DNA of 64,000 bases from Anodontia alba. Lineage: Eukaryota; Mollusca; Bivalvia; Lucinida; Lucinidae. Made by a program: the position numbers and the translations under genes. Below the pieces are notes generated by a model, which saw only the letters and a program-made list of their open reading frames with translations, was not told the DNA's origin and searched no databases. Location: the NCBI GenBank assembly GCA_964016985.1, contig OZ024830.1, positions 57,954,104 to 58,018,103 on the forward strand. Reading direction: 5' to 3'. How positions within the stretch are numbered: the stretch's first letter is position 1; each line of letters opens with the position of its first letter. Below, piece by piece: positions 1 to 10,479 of this stretch.

Positions 1-2
1 AC

Positions 3-383
3 AGCAGTAGCATGCTTTGCATGTGTTCTTCGATGACTGATTGGATCAATCTTTGCACTGAACTGTCTGTTGCATATTATGCAAGAAAGATAGATGAAGA
101 GGAATATTATAAAGAATTAAAGCTACTTTTGTTACAACATGCAGGTGCGCAGCCTGATCTAGGTCTTTGTTACACTGAACGTGAATTTAGTAGACAACAA
201 ATTTCATTGCGTTCTACCAGTTCTTTACATGTGTCAAGCTTCACGCTTCAGGGCATAGATACATTTTCAAGCACGAAAACATGCCTATATAATTCTGACC
301 CCCTTGAACCCCACTTTTATATAGTAAAACTGGAGTTTACAGGGGTATACATTATTTTTTCTTATTTCTGCTCAAAAACATAG
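3..383 (+). CDS. Partial coding segment of unknown function, 3' part in repeats
   Basis: An open frame is already open at the left edge and runs to a stop at 381-383. The first ~80 residues have protein-like composition: mixed acidic and hydrophobic residues, a helix-like stretch with EEEYYKELKLLLL, and a Ser/Thr-rich end. From about base 247 the DNA matches dispersed repeats seen elsewhere in the window, and from 271 it is a MITE, so the last ~45 residues are repeat-encoded or the true exon ends before then. I do not recognise the family. It could be the 3' exon of a gene lying mostly to the left, or a relic. The start codons at 12 and 21 have no support as true starts. Confidence 0.3.
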   Translation, partial: SSSMLCMCSSMTDWINLCTELSVAYYARKIDEEEYYKELKLLLLQHAGAQPDLGLCYTEREFSRQQISLRSTSSLHVSSFTLQGIDTFSSTKTCLYNSDPLEPHFYIVKLEFTGVYIIFSYFCSKT

Positions 384-390
384 ATTGTGA
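271..390 (+). mobile_element. MITE family A, 5' fragment
   Basis: This begins with the family terminus GCACGAAAACATGCCTATAT and runs through the conserved 'aaccccac...tatagtaaaactgg' segment to 'acatagattgtga', where the central hairpin normally begins. The second half is missing, so it is a truncated copy of the family seen at 9293, 13339, 14460, 61376 and 61930. Confidence 0.75.
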
Positions 391-479
391 CTAATGTCAA
401 CAAAACAAACCTCTTAGTCTTATTAAAGGACCCCTTAATTCTATACAAGGGTGTCCCTTTTCAAACTCTGAGAGAAAAG

Positions 480-690
480 CCTGCCTAAACATACACTTTC
501 AGGACATAGATACATTTTCAAGGGAAGCAACTCTGTCAAAACTTAACATCCCTTTTTGAAAAGGGGTCTACTCTATAAGGAAAGAGTTTGTTCACATAGT
601 CGGTGATTGGTATGTAGGAAAGCAAACAGGAAGTAACAAATGCTGTGTCCCTTATAACAGATGGCGGAGACCTACCAATTGTAGCAACGC
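480..690 (+). repeat. Dispersed repeat family D
   Basis: It contains 'ctttcaggacatagataca', 'aaaaggggtctactctataa', 'ggaaagcaaacaggaagt' and 'aacagatggcggagac'. The same words in the same order recur at 12481-12780, 14720-14880, 30490-30640 and 48965-49170. Opposed 'ccctttttgaaaagggg' words suggest a foldback MITE. No coding potential is seen. Confidence 0.6.
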
Positions 691-988
691 CCTCTTAATA
701 AAGTGCATTGTAGTTTTAAATCAATACGCACCAACAAATACATGTATTTAACTATTCCCCATATAGTGTAATCAGATACATTGTACTATGAAATGTTATA
801 GTGAACAGTGAATATACGAGTATGTAGTTTGATTTGGATCTTTGCTTCGCTGAAAGCGATATTTCCCTCTTTCACTACACGACGGTATGTCGACCGTCCT
901 CAAATTAGATGGTGGAATCTTCCTCATTGTGTTTCAGAAGGTTGGCACTTGACCGTCAATGTCTGTAGTCTAGACCATCGTGGTCCTA

Positions 989-990
<2 letters not shown>
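691..990. other. No recognised feature
   Basis: This is AT-rich sequence without a convincing open frame or a repeat that I could match elsewhere in the window. Confidence 0.5.
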
Positions 991-1072
<82 letters not shown>

Positions 1073-1084
1073 TTTGTTGTTGTT
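991..1084. repeat. (TG)n microsatellite with (GTT) tail
   Basis: About 39 perfect TG dinucleotides are followed by a T run and GTT repeats. Open frames read through it on both strands are low-complexity artefacts. Confidence 0.95.
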
Positions 1085-1215
1085 GTTTTGCGCTCTGACT
1101 TCAGATTGTCATTGAGCTCTTTGCTTTGTTTCATCATAGTGTTTGTGATTATGTGTTTCACTGTGATGCTGCACTAATGAGATGGAGGACCCTACTAGGA
1201 CCGAACATTATCCTA

Positions 1216-1317
1216 TTATAAATCAATAGCGGGCCGTTATCGGCTCGTCATGGTAGCCGATGGGCCGATAACGACCCGCTATAGATTTATAAAGAATGCT
1301 AGCTGGGATGTTTGTAA
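1216..1317. mobile_element. Palindromic MITE family B, left-truncated copy
   Basis: The arms 'agcgggccgttatcgg' and 'ccgataacgacccgct' are inverted around a short loop, and the right end is 'tataaagaatgctagctggg'. It matches the fuller copies at 17052-17158 and 56552-56657. The left arm stops at TTATAAAT, short of the family end CCCAGCTAGCATTC. The element is non-coding. Confidence 0.8.
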
Positions 1318-2165
1318 TTTGGAGATTTATCAGAATTAAGGGAGTTGTTTCGCGCGAGTAAAACTGGTTTAAAGTATATAAACGAACTGACAGGAACTGA
1401 GTCAGATTCACATCAAGCCCCAAACCAAAGGGAAAGACAAATACAATAAAGCAGCCACAACATGAACAGATGGCAAGCAGAATTTGCAACTCTTTCCCCA
1501 AAAGGTGGGAACTCTGTTACCCAAAAGGTGGGAACTGTTACCCAAACTTAACTGAAAGTATGTTCAACTAACATAATTGTTAAAAGAAAAGCATTGTAAA
1601 TTGAATTGAAACACTACATAACAATTAACAAAGTACCACAATGAAAGTATCGCCTGGAACGGTTAGCAATGGATTACTGCGGGTGAGGGGGCTGGCGGCG
1701 GCGGTGCTTAACCTAGTTTTACGGAATCCTAACCCTCGATTACAGCTTCCATAGTGGAAAACATACAATTGTTCGGTCCATGTGGAGGTCTTCTAACTCA
1801 TCAATGAATCATGACGGGCATTAAGCCTATCCCCTCCCATCCTCCGGGCAGTATTTTTTTTTTCAGTTCTTCTGTGTTTGTGCGTCGGTGGTTTCACATG
1901 TTGCTTTTGTTTTATCATTGTATGTTTCTTATCTGTTCTTTTCTAGCCTGTCTTTGAAGTAATTCCAATCATATGAAGTGTACTTAATACACATGTAGGA
2001 TATTACGCCATTTTTACAGGAAGATTGCTTTTATGACTTCCAATTTCCTTTTTTGCACACCAAGTTCTTTCTGAAATGGATATATTCTAAAAGGGGAGCA
2101 AATTCTTTCATTTTAGAGTAAACTTCTTATCAGTATGACTGTTACCTCCCCTGAAAGTGTATCCA
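1318..2165. other. No gene; short direct repeat near 1499-1545
   Basis: The phrase 'ccaaaaggtgggaact' occurs twice in tandem near 1499-1545. Around 2080-2165 a degenerate family-D repeat ('ggggagcaaattctttc', 'cccctgaaagtgtatcc') abuts the 3' flank of the sulfotransferase gene. Nothing else is recognised. Confidence 0.5.
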
Positions 2166-2171
2166 TTTATT
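2166..2171 (-). terminator. Candidate polyadenylation signal AATAAA
   Basis: TTTATT on the plus strand reads AATAAA on the minus strand, about 40 bases past the sulfotransferase stop codon. The spacing suits a short 3' UTR, but the hexamer is common in AT-rich DNA. Confidence 0.4.
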
Positions 2172-2209
2172 TGATTATGTTGTATGTTTGACGGATCACG
2201 TACTAAGTA

Positions 2210-3389
2210 TTAGGGACCTTGCATTTGAATGTGTCTACCTCGCAGAAATGAAAGAAAATTTATTTCTTTCATCTTCATCAGTTTACAATCATCTTGAGAA
2301 ACTTCAAAGTGCTCGTTCCAAGGACTAGCTTCAACGTTCAAGACATTAAACTTATTAATGGCTTGATCACAAAATGCTTTCGTCTTTTTCAAAATACGTT
2401 TAAACCGTTCCATTTCTTTCTCAAACTCGTTACCTTCTGCTTTGATTCGACAGTCAAATATTGTTGCAAAGAAGTCGTAGATCGCGTAATCAAGAAAATT
2501 TAGTCTTTTGTGTTTCGCTCTCACGTCCTCGTTTGAAGGAACTTCTACATGTTTGTTTGAATTTATCTGTAGAAATAATATGTCGGACATTTTCCAGTGC
2601 AGGTACCTCCTCATTAAAACCAGCGATTCTTCAAATCTTTCCAAAACCAGTACCAGTTTGAATTGATTATGCAAATATCTTAACTGTTTTACTATTAAAG
2701 TCGTGTCTGAATCGTTTATAGCAGGACCAAATCCAAAATCTCTACCCATTGTATTCTTGGTTTTTGAGAATCTTGCTCTGTCGTATACCTCAGAATACAT
2801 TATTATATCGTGAATAAAATGCTTTTTTGGTATTCTGAGCAAATGATGGTTTTTACGAGCGTCTCTATAATAATATGCAGCAGAAAGGAATCGCTGAAAT
2901 GGCTGTCTCACTATTGCTATATTTACCTTATCGTTAGGCAGAAATCGGTCATATTGACGCTTATCAAATTTGGAATGTACAGCCCAAATGTCATAATGAT
3001 TTCCAGATTTTAAAGGCAGCAATTGATGACTTTGAAAGTAATTTCCTCTCTTCGGAAGTAAAAATGTCAGGTTGCGTTTTAAACCAAACCGGAACAGCAT
3101 GTTCTGCATTGTTGTACTTCCGGCTTTATGTACTTTAAGAAATCCTAGATGGTGAACCTCTAGAGTTTTCCTGTGGTTTATATTGGTTTTGTCTAAGTTC
3201 AAACACAATGTCGTTGCCTGTTTTACAAAAGTGGAAGGGCGAGTACATATTGTTTCCTGGTTTATGTTGATGACTGAGTTGTCTACCTCAATTGAAGGAT
3301 GATAAAGGCTTGTCTTTGTCTGTTCCAAGGGTCCTGGTAGTTTGTCACAATACAGCAACACCATCACAACTGTCACAACAACAAAACCA
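2210..3389 (-). CDS. Galactose-3-O-sulfotransferase-like (Gal3ST family) main exon
   Basis: Enzymes of this family are Golgi type II membrane proteins that move sulfate from PAPS to the 3-hydroxyl of terminal galactose on glycolipids or glycans. What is seen, numbered from the GTG codon at 3376: a hydrophobic stretch at the exon start (GFVVVTVVMVLLY), consistent with a signal anchor; a stem region; the 5'-phosphosulfate loop FLKVHKAGSTT at ~79-89; and the 3'-phosphate motif VRQPFQRFLSAAYYYR at ~156-171. Potential N-glycosylation sites occur at NLT (~102) and NDS. The roughly 390-residue open frame is close to the usual family length. No ATG fits the start. Instead the frame stays open to a splice acceptor ending at 3390, so a short upstream exon must supply the initiator. 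The family call rests on the motifs; substrate specificity cannot be read. Confidence 0.85.
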
Positions 3390-3412
3390 CTGGAAAATAA
3401 TAATAATAATAA
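3390..3412 (-). other. Splice acceptor of the sulfotransferase exon
   Basis: Minus-strand sequence is a T-rich (ATT)n tract followed by TTTTCCAG, directly before the exon. The exon would begin with the third base of a codon. The polypyrimidine tract is itself an (ATT)n microsatellite. The upstream donor and exon were not identified in the following kilobases. Confidence 0.6.
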
Positions 3413-3890
3413 TAATAATTATAAATTGTAAACACAATGAATAATTATGATGCACTTCGAATTGTATCCACAATAATTAATTATGACGTGCTTCGAAGGC
3501 AAATCAATATGACCTCTTATACGAATAGGGATGCTTCATAGTGTTAACAAGTAATGTATACCCCCTTGTTTCCCGATAATACATAGTGAAATTTAGAGTA
3601 GAAATCTATTTATTTTTACATTTTATATAGGTCGTCGATATGGTCTATATCGACGCAAAATGTAGAAATGTAGAAATATAGAAACACGTCCCATCACTGC
3701 TTTCAACATTCTTTGAAAAGACGTTTTTCGCCTAGCGTTTTATTCTAAATGGAAACATTGACTTGTGGTTGACAATATATTATCAGGAACCATTTGTCTT
3801 TTCTGTTTCTGTGCTTTATTTACAAATAGTTACCAAAAAATAATTTTATGGCAAAATATGAGTCTGACCTATTCAATTCCTACTGTATAC
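3413..3890. other. Probable intron sequence, nothing recognised
   Basis: This is AT-rich sequence upstream of the minus-strand exon. Near 3640-3690 are short 'gcaaaatgtagaaat' repeats that recur at 4690, 8070 and 8690. No initiator exon could be supported. Confidence 0.4.
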
Positions 3891-4275
3891 TGATTTTTTA
3901 TATTAGAAAATAGTTTTTGCTTTTCTTCACTGATTTTAAATTATTGATGTTCCATAACAATGTTGTGAAAATTTCAGAAATTTTGAACAAGCGAAACTTG
4001 TTGAAAACTTGCATCCAATCCACCTACCCTATTGAATTTCGCATGATTTTCAGCCATTCTTACAATGGGAAAATGGAAATTCTATTTTGTTTTATTAGAA
4101 TATATACTTTTTTCTTTTCTTCACTGATTTTAAATTATTGATGCTCCATAACAATACAGTCATTTTCCAGAAACAATAAACAAGCGGAATATGTTGAAAA
4201 CCTCCAATACCCTATTGAATTTTGCATAATTTGCAGTCATTCTTACAATGGGAAAATGGAAATTTTATATTTTTT
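3891..4275. repeat. Direct duplication of a ~190-bp segment
   Basis: Two adjacent copies, about 3891-4086 and 4087-4275, share 'cttttcttcactgatttt', 'aaattattgatg', 'ccataacaat', 'ccctattgaatttcgcat' and 'cattcttacaatgggaaa' in the same order. Divergence is moderate, so the duplication is not recent. Confidence 0.75.
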
Positions 4276-4393
4276 TAAACCACTGAATAAAATTAAAAAA
4301 AAGAAATGATGCATAGGTAGTTACGACAAAAGGATTTGCATGGAATCATACCGAGAATTTGCAAATTTACTCATGAGTAAAGCGTCACGCTAA

Positions 4394-4435
4394 AAAAAAC
4401 AAAAACAAAAAAAAAAAAAAAAAAAAAAAAAAAAA
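4394..4435. repeat. Poly(A) tract
   Basis: An A-rich run with a few C interruptions. There is no associated retroelement body that I could identify. Confidence 0.8.
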
Positions 4436-4654
4436 GCAAACAAAAAATCTGGAAGATGTCGAAAACAGTAGTATATGTGGTTGTATTATGTCTCCTTATA
4501 TGGGAGATGTATTGTTTCTGTCGTCTGTCTATCCATCCGTATAAGACAAAACATTGTGTACTGTAAACTCCGCCGACCATCACCTCATGATACAAAAATA
4601 AATGTAACAAAGATGACTGACGTCCGTACACAGTGGCATTTATTCCGTATGGTC

Positions 4655-4738
4655 GAGCTAAAACGTAACTATCCTAACAATGAACACAAAATGTAGAAAT
4701 TTCTACTATCATAGCTATCATCTATCCTAACTATCAAA
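4655..4738. repeat. Short tandem 'ctatcctaactatcaa' repeats, left flank
   Basis: Degenerate units of 'actatcctaactatcaa' and 'acacaaaatgtagaaatt' precede the large inverted repeat. The same units flank its right side at 7985-8110 and resume at 8640-8760, so the foldback structure and the LINE fragment sit inside one short-repeat array. Confidence 0.6.
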
Positions 4739-5499
4739 AGGGGTTGGGGGTGAGGGCTGGGTGGGGGTGGGGATGAGGTTGTCCATAAGGCCCTTTTTCC
4801 GCCCTGTAACAAAAGTTTTCATTTTTTGCTGATACATTATAGTGTCCCATTTACTAAAACAGTATTGATTTTGCAACGTAAGCACTAGTTTTGGAGAAAC
4901 GTGATCATGAAAGTGGGTGGTGTAATTCAGTATAAACCTAAGTTACCATATTTTAAACATGATTTCTCCTTTAAAATATATCAGATCTAGTTATACCTTC
5001 TTTTGATTGTTAGACAAATGCTTTAGGTAATATCCTATCTCATTAAACTTCCTTTAAAGATAAAAATTACATTTGCAGCATCTCTTTTATGAAAATCTTC
5101 TTTTTTTGTTTATTTTACATCTTGGAATTCTATGAAACCTAAGGAATTCTATGAAACCTAACCTTTCTCCGGAACTGAAAGGTGAATTATTTTGAAACTT
5201 ACCTGAATACAACATTGGGACAGTGCAAAGAGATGACTTAGTTTTGGTGACCTTCACCTTATTTTCAAAGTCACATGAGCTTAGTCGGAATGTCAAAAAG
5301 GCAGGTGCCTTTTTAGGCTATTTTTACGTTACTTAACATAAGTCTTCATTTTCTCCTAATATATTGCCTATAATATCTTTTTAGCTCGCCAAATGATGAA
5401 ATGCTCATTGTGAGCTATTGTGATCAGTCAATGTCGGTTTTGCGTTGTCTGTTGTCCGTCGTGCCTCGTGATGTGTTCACAATATGCTATAAATGACAA

Positions 5500-6060
5500 T
5501 TTCTCCTAAATTCCTGGGCCCATTTCAAACTTAAAAGAAATATTGCCTAGGTGACTCCCTACCAAAAAGTTAAAAGTATTCCACATCAACGAGCTAGATG
5601 GCCACCAGAGCTGAAAACAGAAAAAAATCTTTAAATGACAGCTCCTCCTATATCATTGGGCCAGTTTGAATGAAACTTGACAGGCATGTTGCCTATGTGT
5701 CTCACAACCAAAACAGCTAAAACCGTTCTGCATTAATACACAAGATGGCCACCAGAGCTAAAAATAAAAACATCTTTAAATGACAGCTCCTCCTATATCA
5801 TTGGACCAATTGGAATCAAACTTGACAGGCATGTAGCCTATGTGTCTCTCCACCAAAATAGCAAAAATAGTTTTGCTCTAATGAGCAATATGGTCACCGG
5901 TGCTATAAACAGAAACATTTTTAAATGACAGCTCCTCTTAAACCCTTTGGCCAATTTCGATCAAACTTGACAAGAATGTTTCCTAGATGACTCTACCAAA
6001 GTAGATAAAATGGGCCTGCTCCAATGAACAAGATGGCCGCAGAGCACAGACCAGAAAATC
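5500..6060 (+). repeat. ~145-bp tandem units, forward orientation
   Basis: Four degenerate units each contain 'tgacagctcctcctat', 'caaacttgacaggcatgt' and 'agatggccaccagagct'. Spacing of the last word is about 145 bp (near 5592, 5743, 5887 and 6029). Confidence 0.7.
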
Positions 6061-6439
6061 TTTAAAAGGCAACTACTGCTACACACATGGACACCATAAG
6101 TGTGTCTAGTGTGTCTGTTTTGATGATATCTTGATACAGTTTAATAATGGCCATGTGGAGTCAGCCCATGAAACTCAGGTGAGTGATTTAGGGCTATATT
6201 GGCCCTCTCATTTACTAGAAGCATTTTGGTTTTACAACGTAAGTTACAGATCTAGAGTAACATAATCATGAAAGTGGGTGGGATAATTCAGTAAGAATCT
6301 AAAGTATCATACAGAAAGTATGAACCTAAGACTGTCTGTCTCTTTAAAAAGTTGCCACATCCAGTTCTACCAACTTCCTATTATTGGACTAATTCCTCAG
6401 TTAGTATCCTGTTTTACATTTTCCCTTTCAAGTAAAATA

Positions 6440-7330
6440 TTAAGTTTGATTGAAATTGGCCAAAGGATATAGAAGGAGTTGCCATTTAAAGAGTATTTCT
6501 ATTTTTAGCTCTGGTGGCCATCTTCTTCGTTGGAGCGTAGCTGTTTTAGCTATTTTGGTAGGGAGTCACCTAGCAACATTCTTGTGCAGTTTGAATTAAC
6601 AATATTCTTGAGAAGTTTGATTGAAATAAGCTAAAATATTAAGAAGGAGTTGTAATATATATATATATATTGTTGTAAAGTTTGATTGAAACTGTCTCAG
6701 TGAAATAGAAGTTGTCATTTATAGATTTTTCTGTTTTCAGCTCTGGCAGCCATCTTGTACATTGGTGCAAAACCATTTTAGCTGTTTTAGTAGTGAGTCA
6801 CCTACGCAACATTCCTGTTTGATTGAAATTGGCTCAGTGGTGCAGGAGGAGTTATGATATGGGAGGAGTTGTCATTTAAAGTGTTTGTCTATTGTTAATT
6901 CTGGCAGCTGTCTTGTTCATTGGAGCAAAACTGTTTCAACTATTTTGGTAGAGAGACACCTAGGCAACATGCCTGTGGTGAAGGTTGATTGAAATTTGCT
7001 CAATGATATGGAGAAGTTGTCAATTTATAGATTTTTCTGTTTTCAGCTCTGGCAGCCATCTTGTTCGTTGGAGCAAAACCATTTTATCTCTTTTAGTAGT
7101 GAGTCACCTACGCAACAGTCCTGTAAAGTTTGATTGAAATTGGCTCAATGGTGTAGGAGGAGTTATTATTTTAAGATTTTTTCCTAGTTTTATTTCTGGT
7201 GGCCATTATGTTCATTGGTGCGGAACAATTTTATCTATTCTGGTAGAGAGTCATATAGGCAATATTCCTATGAAGTTTGACTGAAATTGGCCCAGGAGTA
7301 TAAGAGAAGTTATCATTTATGGCAAATTGT
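6440..7330 (-). repeat. ~145-160-bp tandem units, reverse orientation
   Basis: These are the same units as at 5500-6060 but inverted. 'agctctggcagccatcttg', 'tgattgaaattggct' and 'gtgagtcacctacgcaac' recur near 6502, 6741, 6901, 7049 and 7196. Together with the forward block they make the inner part of the foldback. Confidence 0.7.
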
Positions 7331-8109
7331 TGATGCAGCACGATGCACGACGCACAACGGACATTGACCGATCACACTAGCTCACAATGAGCACTTCATG
7401 CTCGGGAGAGCTAAAACAATATCTTAGGAGAAAATGAAGTTTTTTGCTAAGTAACATAAAAAATAGCCTAATGTGCACCTGCTTTTTTGACTATTCTACA
7501 CCCAATATGATCTTGAAAATAAGGTCAAGGTCACCAAAACTTAATCATCTCTTTGCACTACACCAATGTTGTATTCAGGTAAGTTTCAAAATAATTCACT
7601 TTTCAGTTCCGGGGGAAGGCTAGATTTTATTGAATTCCAAGATACAAAATTAACAAAAAATGAAGATTTTCATAAAAGATATGCTGCAGATGTAACATCT
7701 TTCTTTAAAGGAAGATAAGTGAGATAGGATATAACCTAAGACATTTGTCTAACGAACAGATTAAGGTATAACGTGGTATAAATTTTCAAAAGAGAAACGG
7801 TGTTTAAACTATGGCACCTCGGGTTCATACTGAATTACCCCAGCCACTTTCATGATCATGTTACTCCAAAACTAGGGCTTACGTTTTATACTGTTTCAGT
7901 AAATGAGATATTATAGGTAATGTATCAGCAAAAATGTAGACTTTTGTTACGGGGCAGGAAAAGGGCCTTATGGACACCCCCCCTTTTCAACTATCTTAAC
8001 TATCAAAGTACGAGAAATTTCTACTATCCTAACCATCAAATTTTCGACTATCCTAACTATCAACACAAAATGTAGAAATTTTGACTATCCTAAGTATCAA
8101 CTATCCTCA

Positions 8110-8592
8110 CTAATCCAAGACAGGATTCCAGACACAGAAGTCCTGAAAAGGGCAGGAATGCAGAGTGTACATACTCTTCTGAAATTGGCACAGTTAAGAT
8201 GGACAGGCCATGTAACCAGAATGCCTGATGATCGTTTGCCAAAGAAAATCCACTATGGAGAACTACAAGTTGGAAAACGCTCCCATGGTGGTCAGAAGAA
8301 GCGATACAAGGACACCCTCAAAGCCTCCCTTAAAGACTTGAACATACTAACAGAGTCATGGGAACAGATTGCACAGGATCGTACAAAGTGGCGAGGCCTC
8401 ATAAGAAGGGGAGCTGGTGAATACGAAGCAAAAAGAATCAGCGAAGCCGAACAGAAACTTGCACAGCGGAAAGCCAGAGCTAAGGCATCACCAACGGAGC
8501 TTTCTTCCTAAGACCTCTCTTGTTCTATCTGCAACAGGCAGTTTAGAGTTAAGATTGGTCTCATCAGCCATCTTAGAACACACAAATTATAA
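8110..8592 (+). pseudogene. Non-LTR retrotransposon (LINE) ORF 3' fragment
   Basis: The frame is open from before 8110 to a stop at 8509-8511. It carries the LINE-type C-terminal signature RWTGHVTRMPDDRLPKK followed by GKRSHGGQKKRYKDTLK. After the stop the same frame continues with a C2H2 finger, CSICNRQF...HLRTH, to a second stop at about 8590. Known LINE proteins of this kind end in such a finger, so the first stop looks premature. Reverse transcriptase proper is absent, so this is a 5'-truncated dead copy. Gene predictors often mislabel this tail as a host protein. Confidence 0.75.
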
Positions 8593-8639
8593 CACTTCAC
8601 ACAGTTGATTAGGATTGGTCATTGTCAGTAATGACAGAC

Positions 8640-8770
8640 GAACATCATCCTGAATATCAAAATTTCATCCATCCTGACAATCAACGCAAAATATAGAAAA
8701 TTTTCCTACATTTCGAGTTAGCGTCAACGCAAAATGCAGACATTTCTATATTTGTGGGTGTTATAACAAA
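8640..8770. repeat. Short tandem 'aacgcaaaatatagaaa' repeats, right flank
   Basis: Degenerate units matching those at 3640-3690 and 8040-8110 follow the LINE fragment. Confidence 0.5.
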
Positions 8771-8809
8771 GGTAGTATTCAGAATGTTTCCTTATTTCTA
8801 GAGGAAAAC

Positions 8810-8905
8810 ACATGTTATTGGTATTCATTAGAAGCGCCTCACCAAGGCGCTTCTAATGAGTACCAACAACATACTCGTATGTTTTCTTCGAGAAATAAGA
8901 AGAAG
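8810..8905. mobile_element. Hairpin MITE, divergent relative of family A
   Basis: A perfect hairpin 'attagaagcgcctc' / 'aggcgcttctaat' is followed by 'gagtaccaacaacat' and 'cttcgagaaata'. It resembles the family A core with a changed arm. Related cores lie at 39290-39370, 59395-59495 and 61722-61800. Confidence 0.5.
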
Positions 8906-9292
8906 AAAAAAAAACATATATCAATTTTCGGGCAAGCAAATTTTGGTTGGACAAATGGATTTTGACAATTTATTTGTCCGTGGGCAAGCAGTAAAATTTG
9001 ATAGTTTCACATCCCTGAATCTACGATATTGCTTTTAAATCTCTTGGATTGCCTGACAAGAATTGCAGATAAAGCTTCAAGCGTTTGTGATGTAATGAGG
9101 AAGTCATGGTTACTTACACTGCGGTCTTTAGCATATTATTCATTTTGCGTCAGTGCTCACGACACTTAATGTCAAAAATTATCCAAAAACTTAAATTCTC
9201 AGTATTGTCCTATGTTCTCCGTGCCATCTACCAATACTTCTCTGAAAGTCTTGAACACTCTGCCTGCTGGGTAAAACTGCCAGCAGACATTT

Positions 9293-9567
9293 TCATTACG
9301 AAAACACGCCTATTCAAATATATTGAAAATTTCACCACCAAAACCTTAAAACTTTAGATAAAAATTCTAATATTTTTATATTTCTCCTTAAAACATAGAT
9401 TGTGTGTACTCGTTAGAGTCACCTCGCCGAGGCGATTCTAACGAGTAGCCACAATCTATGCTTTTAAGCAGAAATAAGAAAAATAATGTATACCATGTAA
9501 ACCCCAGTTTTACTATAAAAAAGTGGGGTTTAAGGGGGTCAAAATTATATAGGCATGTTTTCGTGAC
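9293..9567 (-). mobile_element. MITE family A, full copy
   Basis: Complete in the reverse orientation, it starts CATTACGAAAACACGCCTAT and ends with 'aggcatgttttcgtgacg', giving ~20-bp imperfect terminal inverted repeats. The centre is a hairpin 'actcgttagagtcacctcg' / 'cgaggcgattctaacgag', flanked by 'acatagattgtg' and its complement. It is ~275 bp and non-coding. Confidence 0.8.
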
Positions 9568-9574
9568 GGAAACA

Positions 9575-9850
9575 TTTTTTTGTCCTGATTTTCCCAAGAA
9601 TACTTTTTTTTGCTTTCCATGCAAATTGTCTCCTTAGGAGACTATTTGCATGAAATGTCTGCGTCTATTTTCTGGAAATAGGCTTTGGCATCCCTTGCAA
9701 ATTGTCTCCTTAGGAGACAATTTGCATGAATTGTCAATGTCTGTTTTCTGGGTAAAAATAAATAAAAAACAAAATATCATGAAAATGTCTGCTGCTGTAA
9801 TTGCCCAGAGAGTGGTAAAAGCTGACATTTTCAATGCCGCAGACAGTTTA
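9575..9850. mobile_element. Palindromic MITE family E
   Basis: Repeated palindromes 'caaattgtctccttagga' / 'gacaatttgcatgaaa' are flanked by 'ttttctggaaa' and complements. Related copies lie near 27940-28090, 46975-47200 and 63708-63940. Two palindromic cores occur side by side here, so the copy may be internally duplicated. Confidence 0.65.
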
Positions 9851-9984
9851 ATCATGTTAATCCAGTATTTTAAAACTTATTTTGCTCCTTACTTTGACCA
9901 CTGTACACGTGTTTCTGTTGGGTCTCAAGTAAAATTAAAATGTAAATTATAATGTAAATAGTTATTCAAATACTAAGGTCGATT

Positions 9985-10215
9985 TCCACAAGGTAATCGA
10001 ATCTTCTTACATGTGCGACGAACGAAGACTCAGATCAGTCTGCGCATGCGCACAGACTGATCAGAGTCTTTGTTGTCCGCATGAAGAAACTTGGCATGTT
10101 TTGCTATCCAAAATGCGTCCAGCATAGATTCTGATCAGACTGCGCCAAAGCGCATGGTGATCTGAATCTTCTGGGCGCACATGTGTAAAGGTACGTTTTC
10201 TGACGTTGCACAATA
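9985..10215. mobile_element. MITE family C (two hairpins)
   Basis: It contains two hairpins, 'gatcagtctgcgcatgcg' with its complement and 'gatcagactgcgccaaagcg' with its partner, separated by 'catgaagaaacttggcat'. 'acatgtgcg' and its complement lie near the ends. The same order of words recurs at 63285-63510, which defines the family. Confidence 0.75.
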
Positions 10216-10270
10216 CCTCGTTCAATCTAATAAGAAATGAAATGAGGCTCTAGCACGCGATGTAGTCATC

Positions 10271-10479
10271 TTAACTCTTTCACTGCCACAGACGACATTA
10301 ATAGGCTTTTGCAAACAGCGCAGACCCAGATGAGTCGGCTCCTCATGAGCCGTCTCATCAGGATCTACGCTGTCTGACATTCAGTCTTTCAACTTTACAT
10401 ATATTAACTTTTTTCCAATCGATAGTTTGTTAAAAAAAAAAAAGTAAGGCAGTCTGAAATTTGGCGCCCAAAGAGTTAA
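10271..10479. mobile_element. TTAA-flanked MITE with GCAAACAG hairpin
   Basis: It starts TTAACTCTTTCACTGCCA and ends TTTGGCGCCCAAAGAGTTAA, giving terminal inverted repeats with TTAA at both ends. TTAA targets are typical of piggyBac-type elements, so such a transposase as source is an inference. Inside is a hairpin 'cagatgagtcggctcctc' with its complement. Confidence 0.7.

Larger units (their letters stand above)
4739..7985. mobile_element. Large foldback (inverted-repeat) element, ~3.2 kb
   Basis: The outer left arm begins with 'gtccataaggccctttttc' near 4780. The right arm ends with its complement 'gggccttatggac' near 7970, and G-rich and C-rich runs mirror each other outside these. The arms match for several hundred bases: 'acgtgatcatgaaagtgg' pairs with 'ccactttcatgatcatg', 'gaatacaacattggga' with 'accaatgttgtattc', and 'gctcattgtgagct' with 'agctcacaatgagc'. 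The middle holds ~145-160-bp units in opposite orientations. A third, partial copy of the arm sequence lies at ~6200-6440. No transposase is visible. It could be a foldback transposon or an inverted duplication. Confidence 0.75.

Noticed and set aside
808..1177. Open frames through the TG microsatellite
   Set aside because: They encode only VCVCVC or THTHTH runs and have no flanking coding signal.
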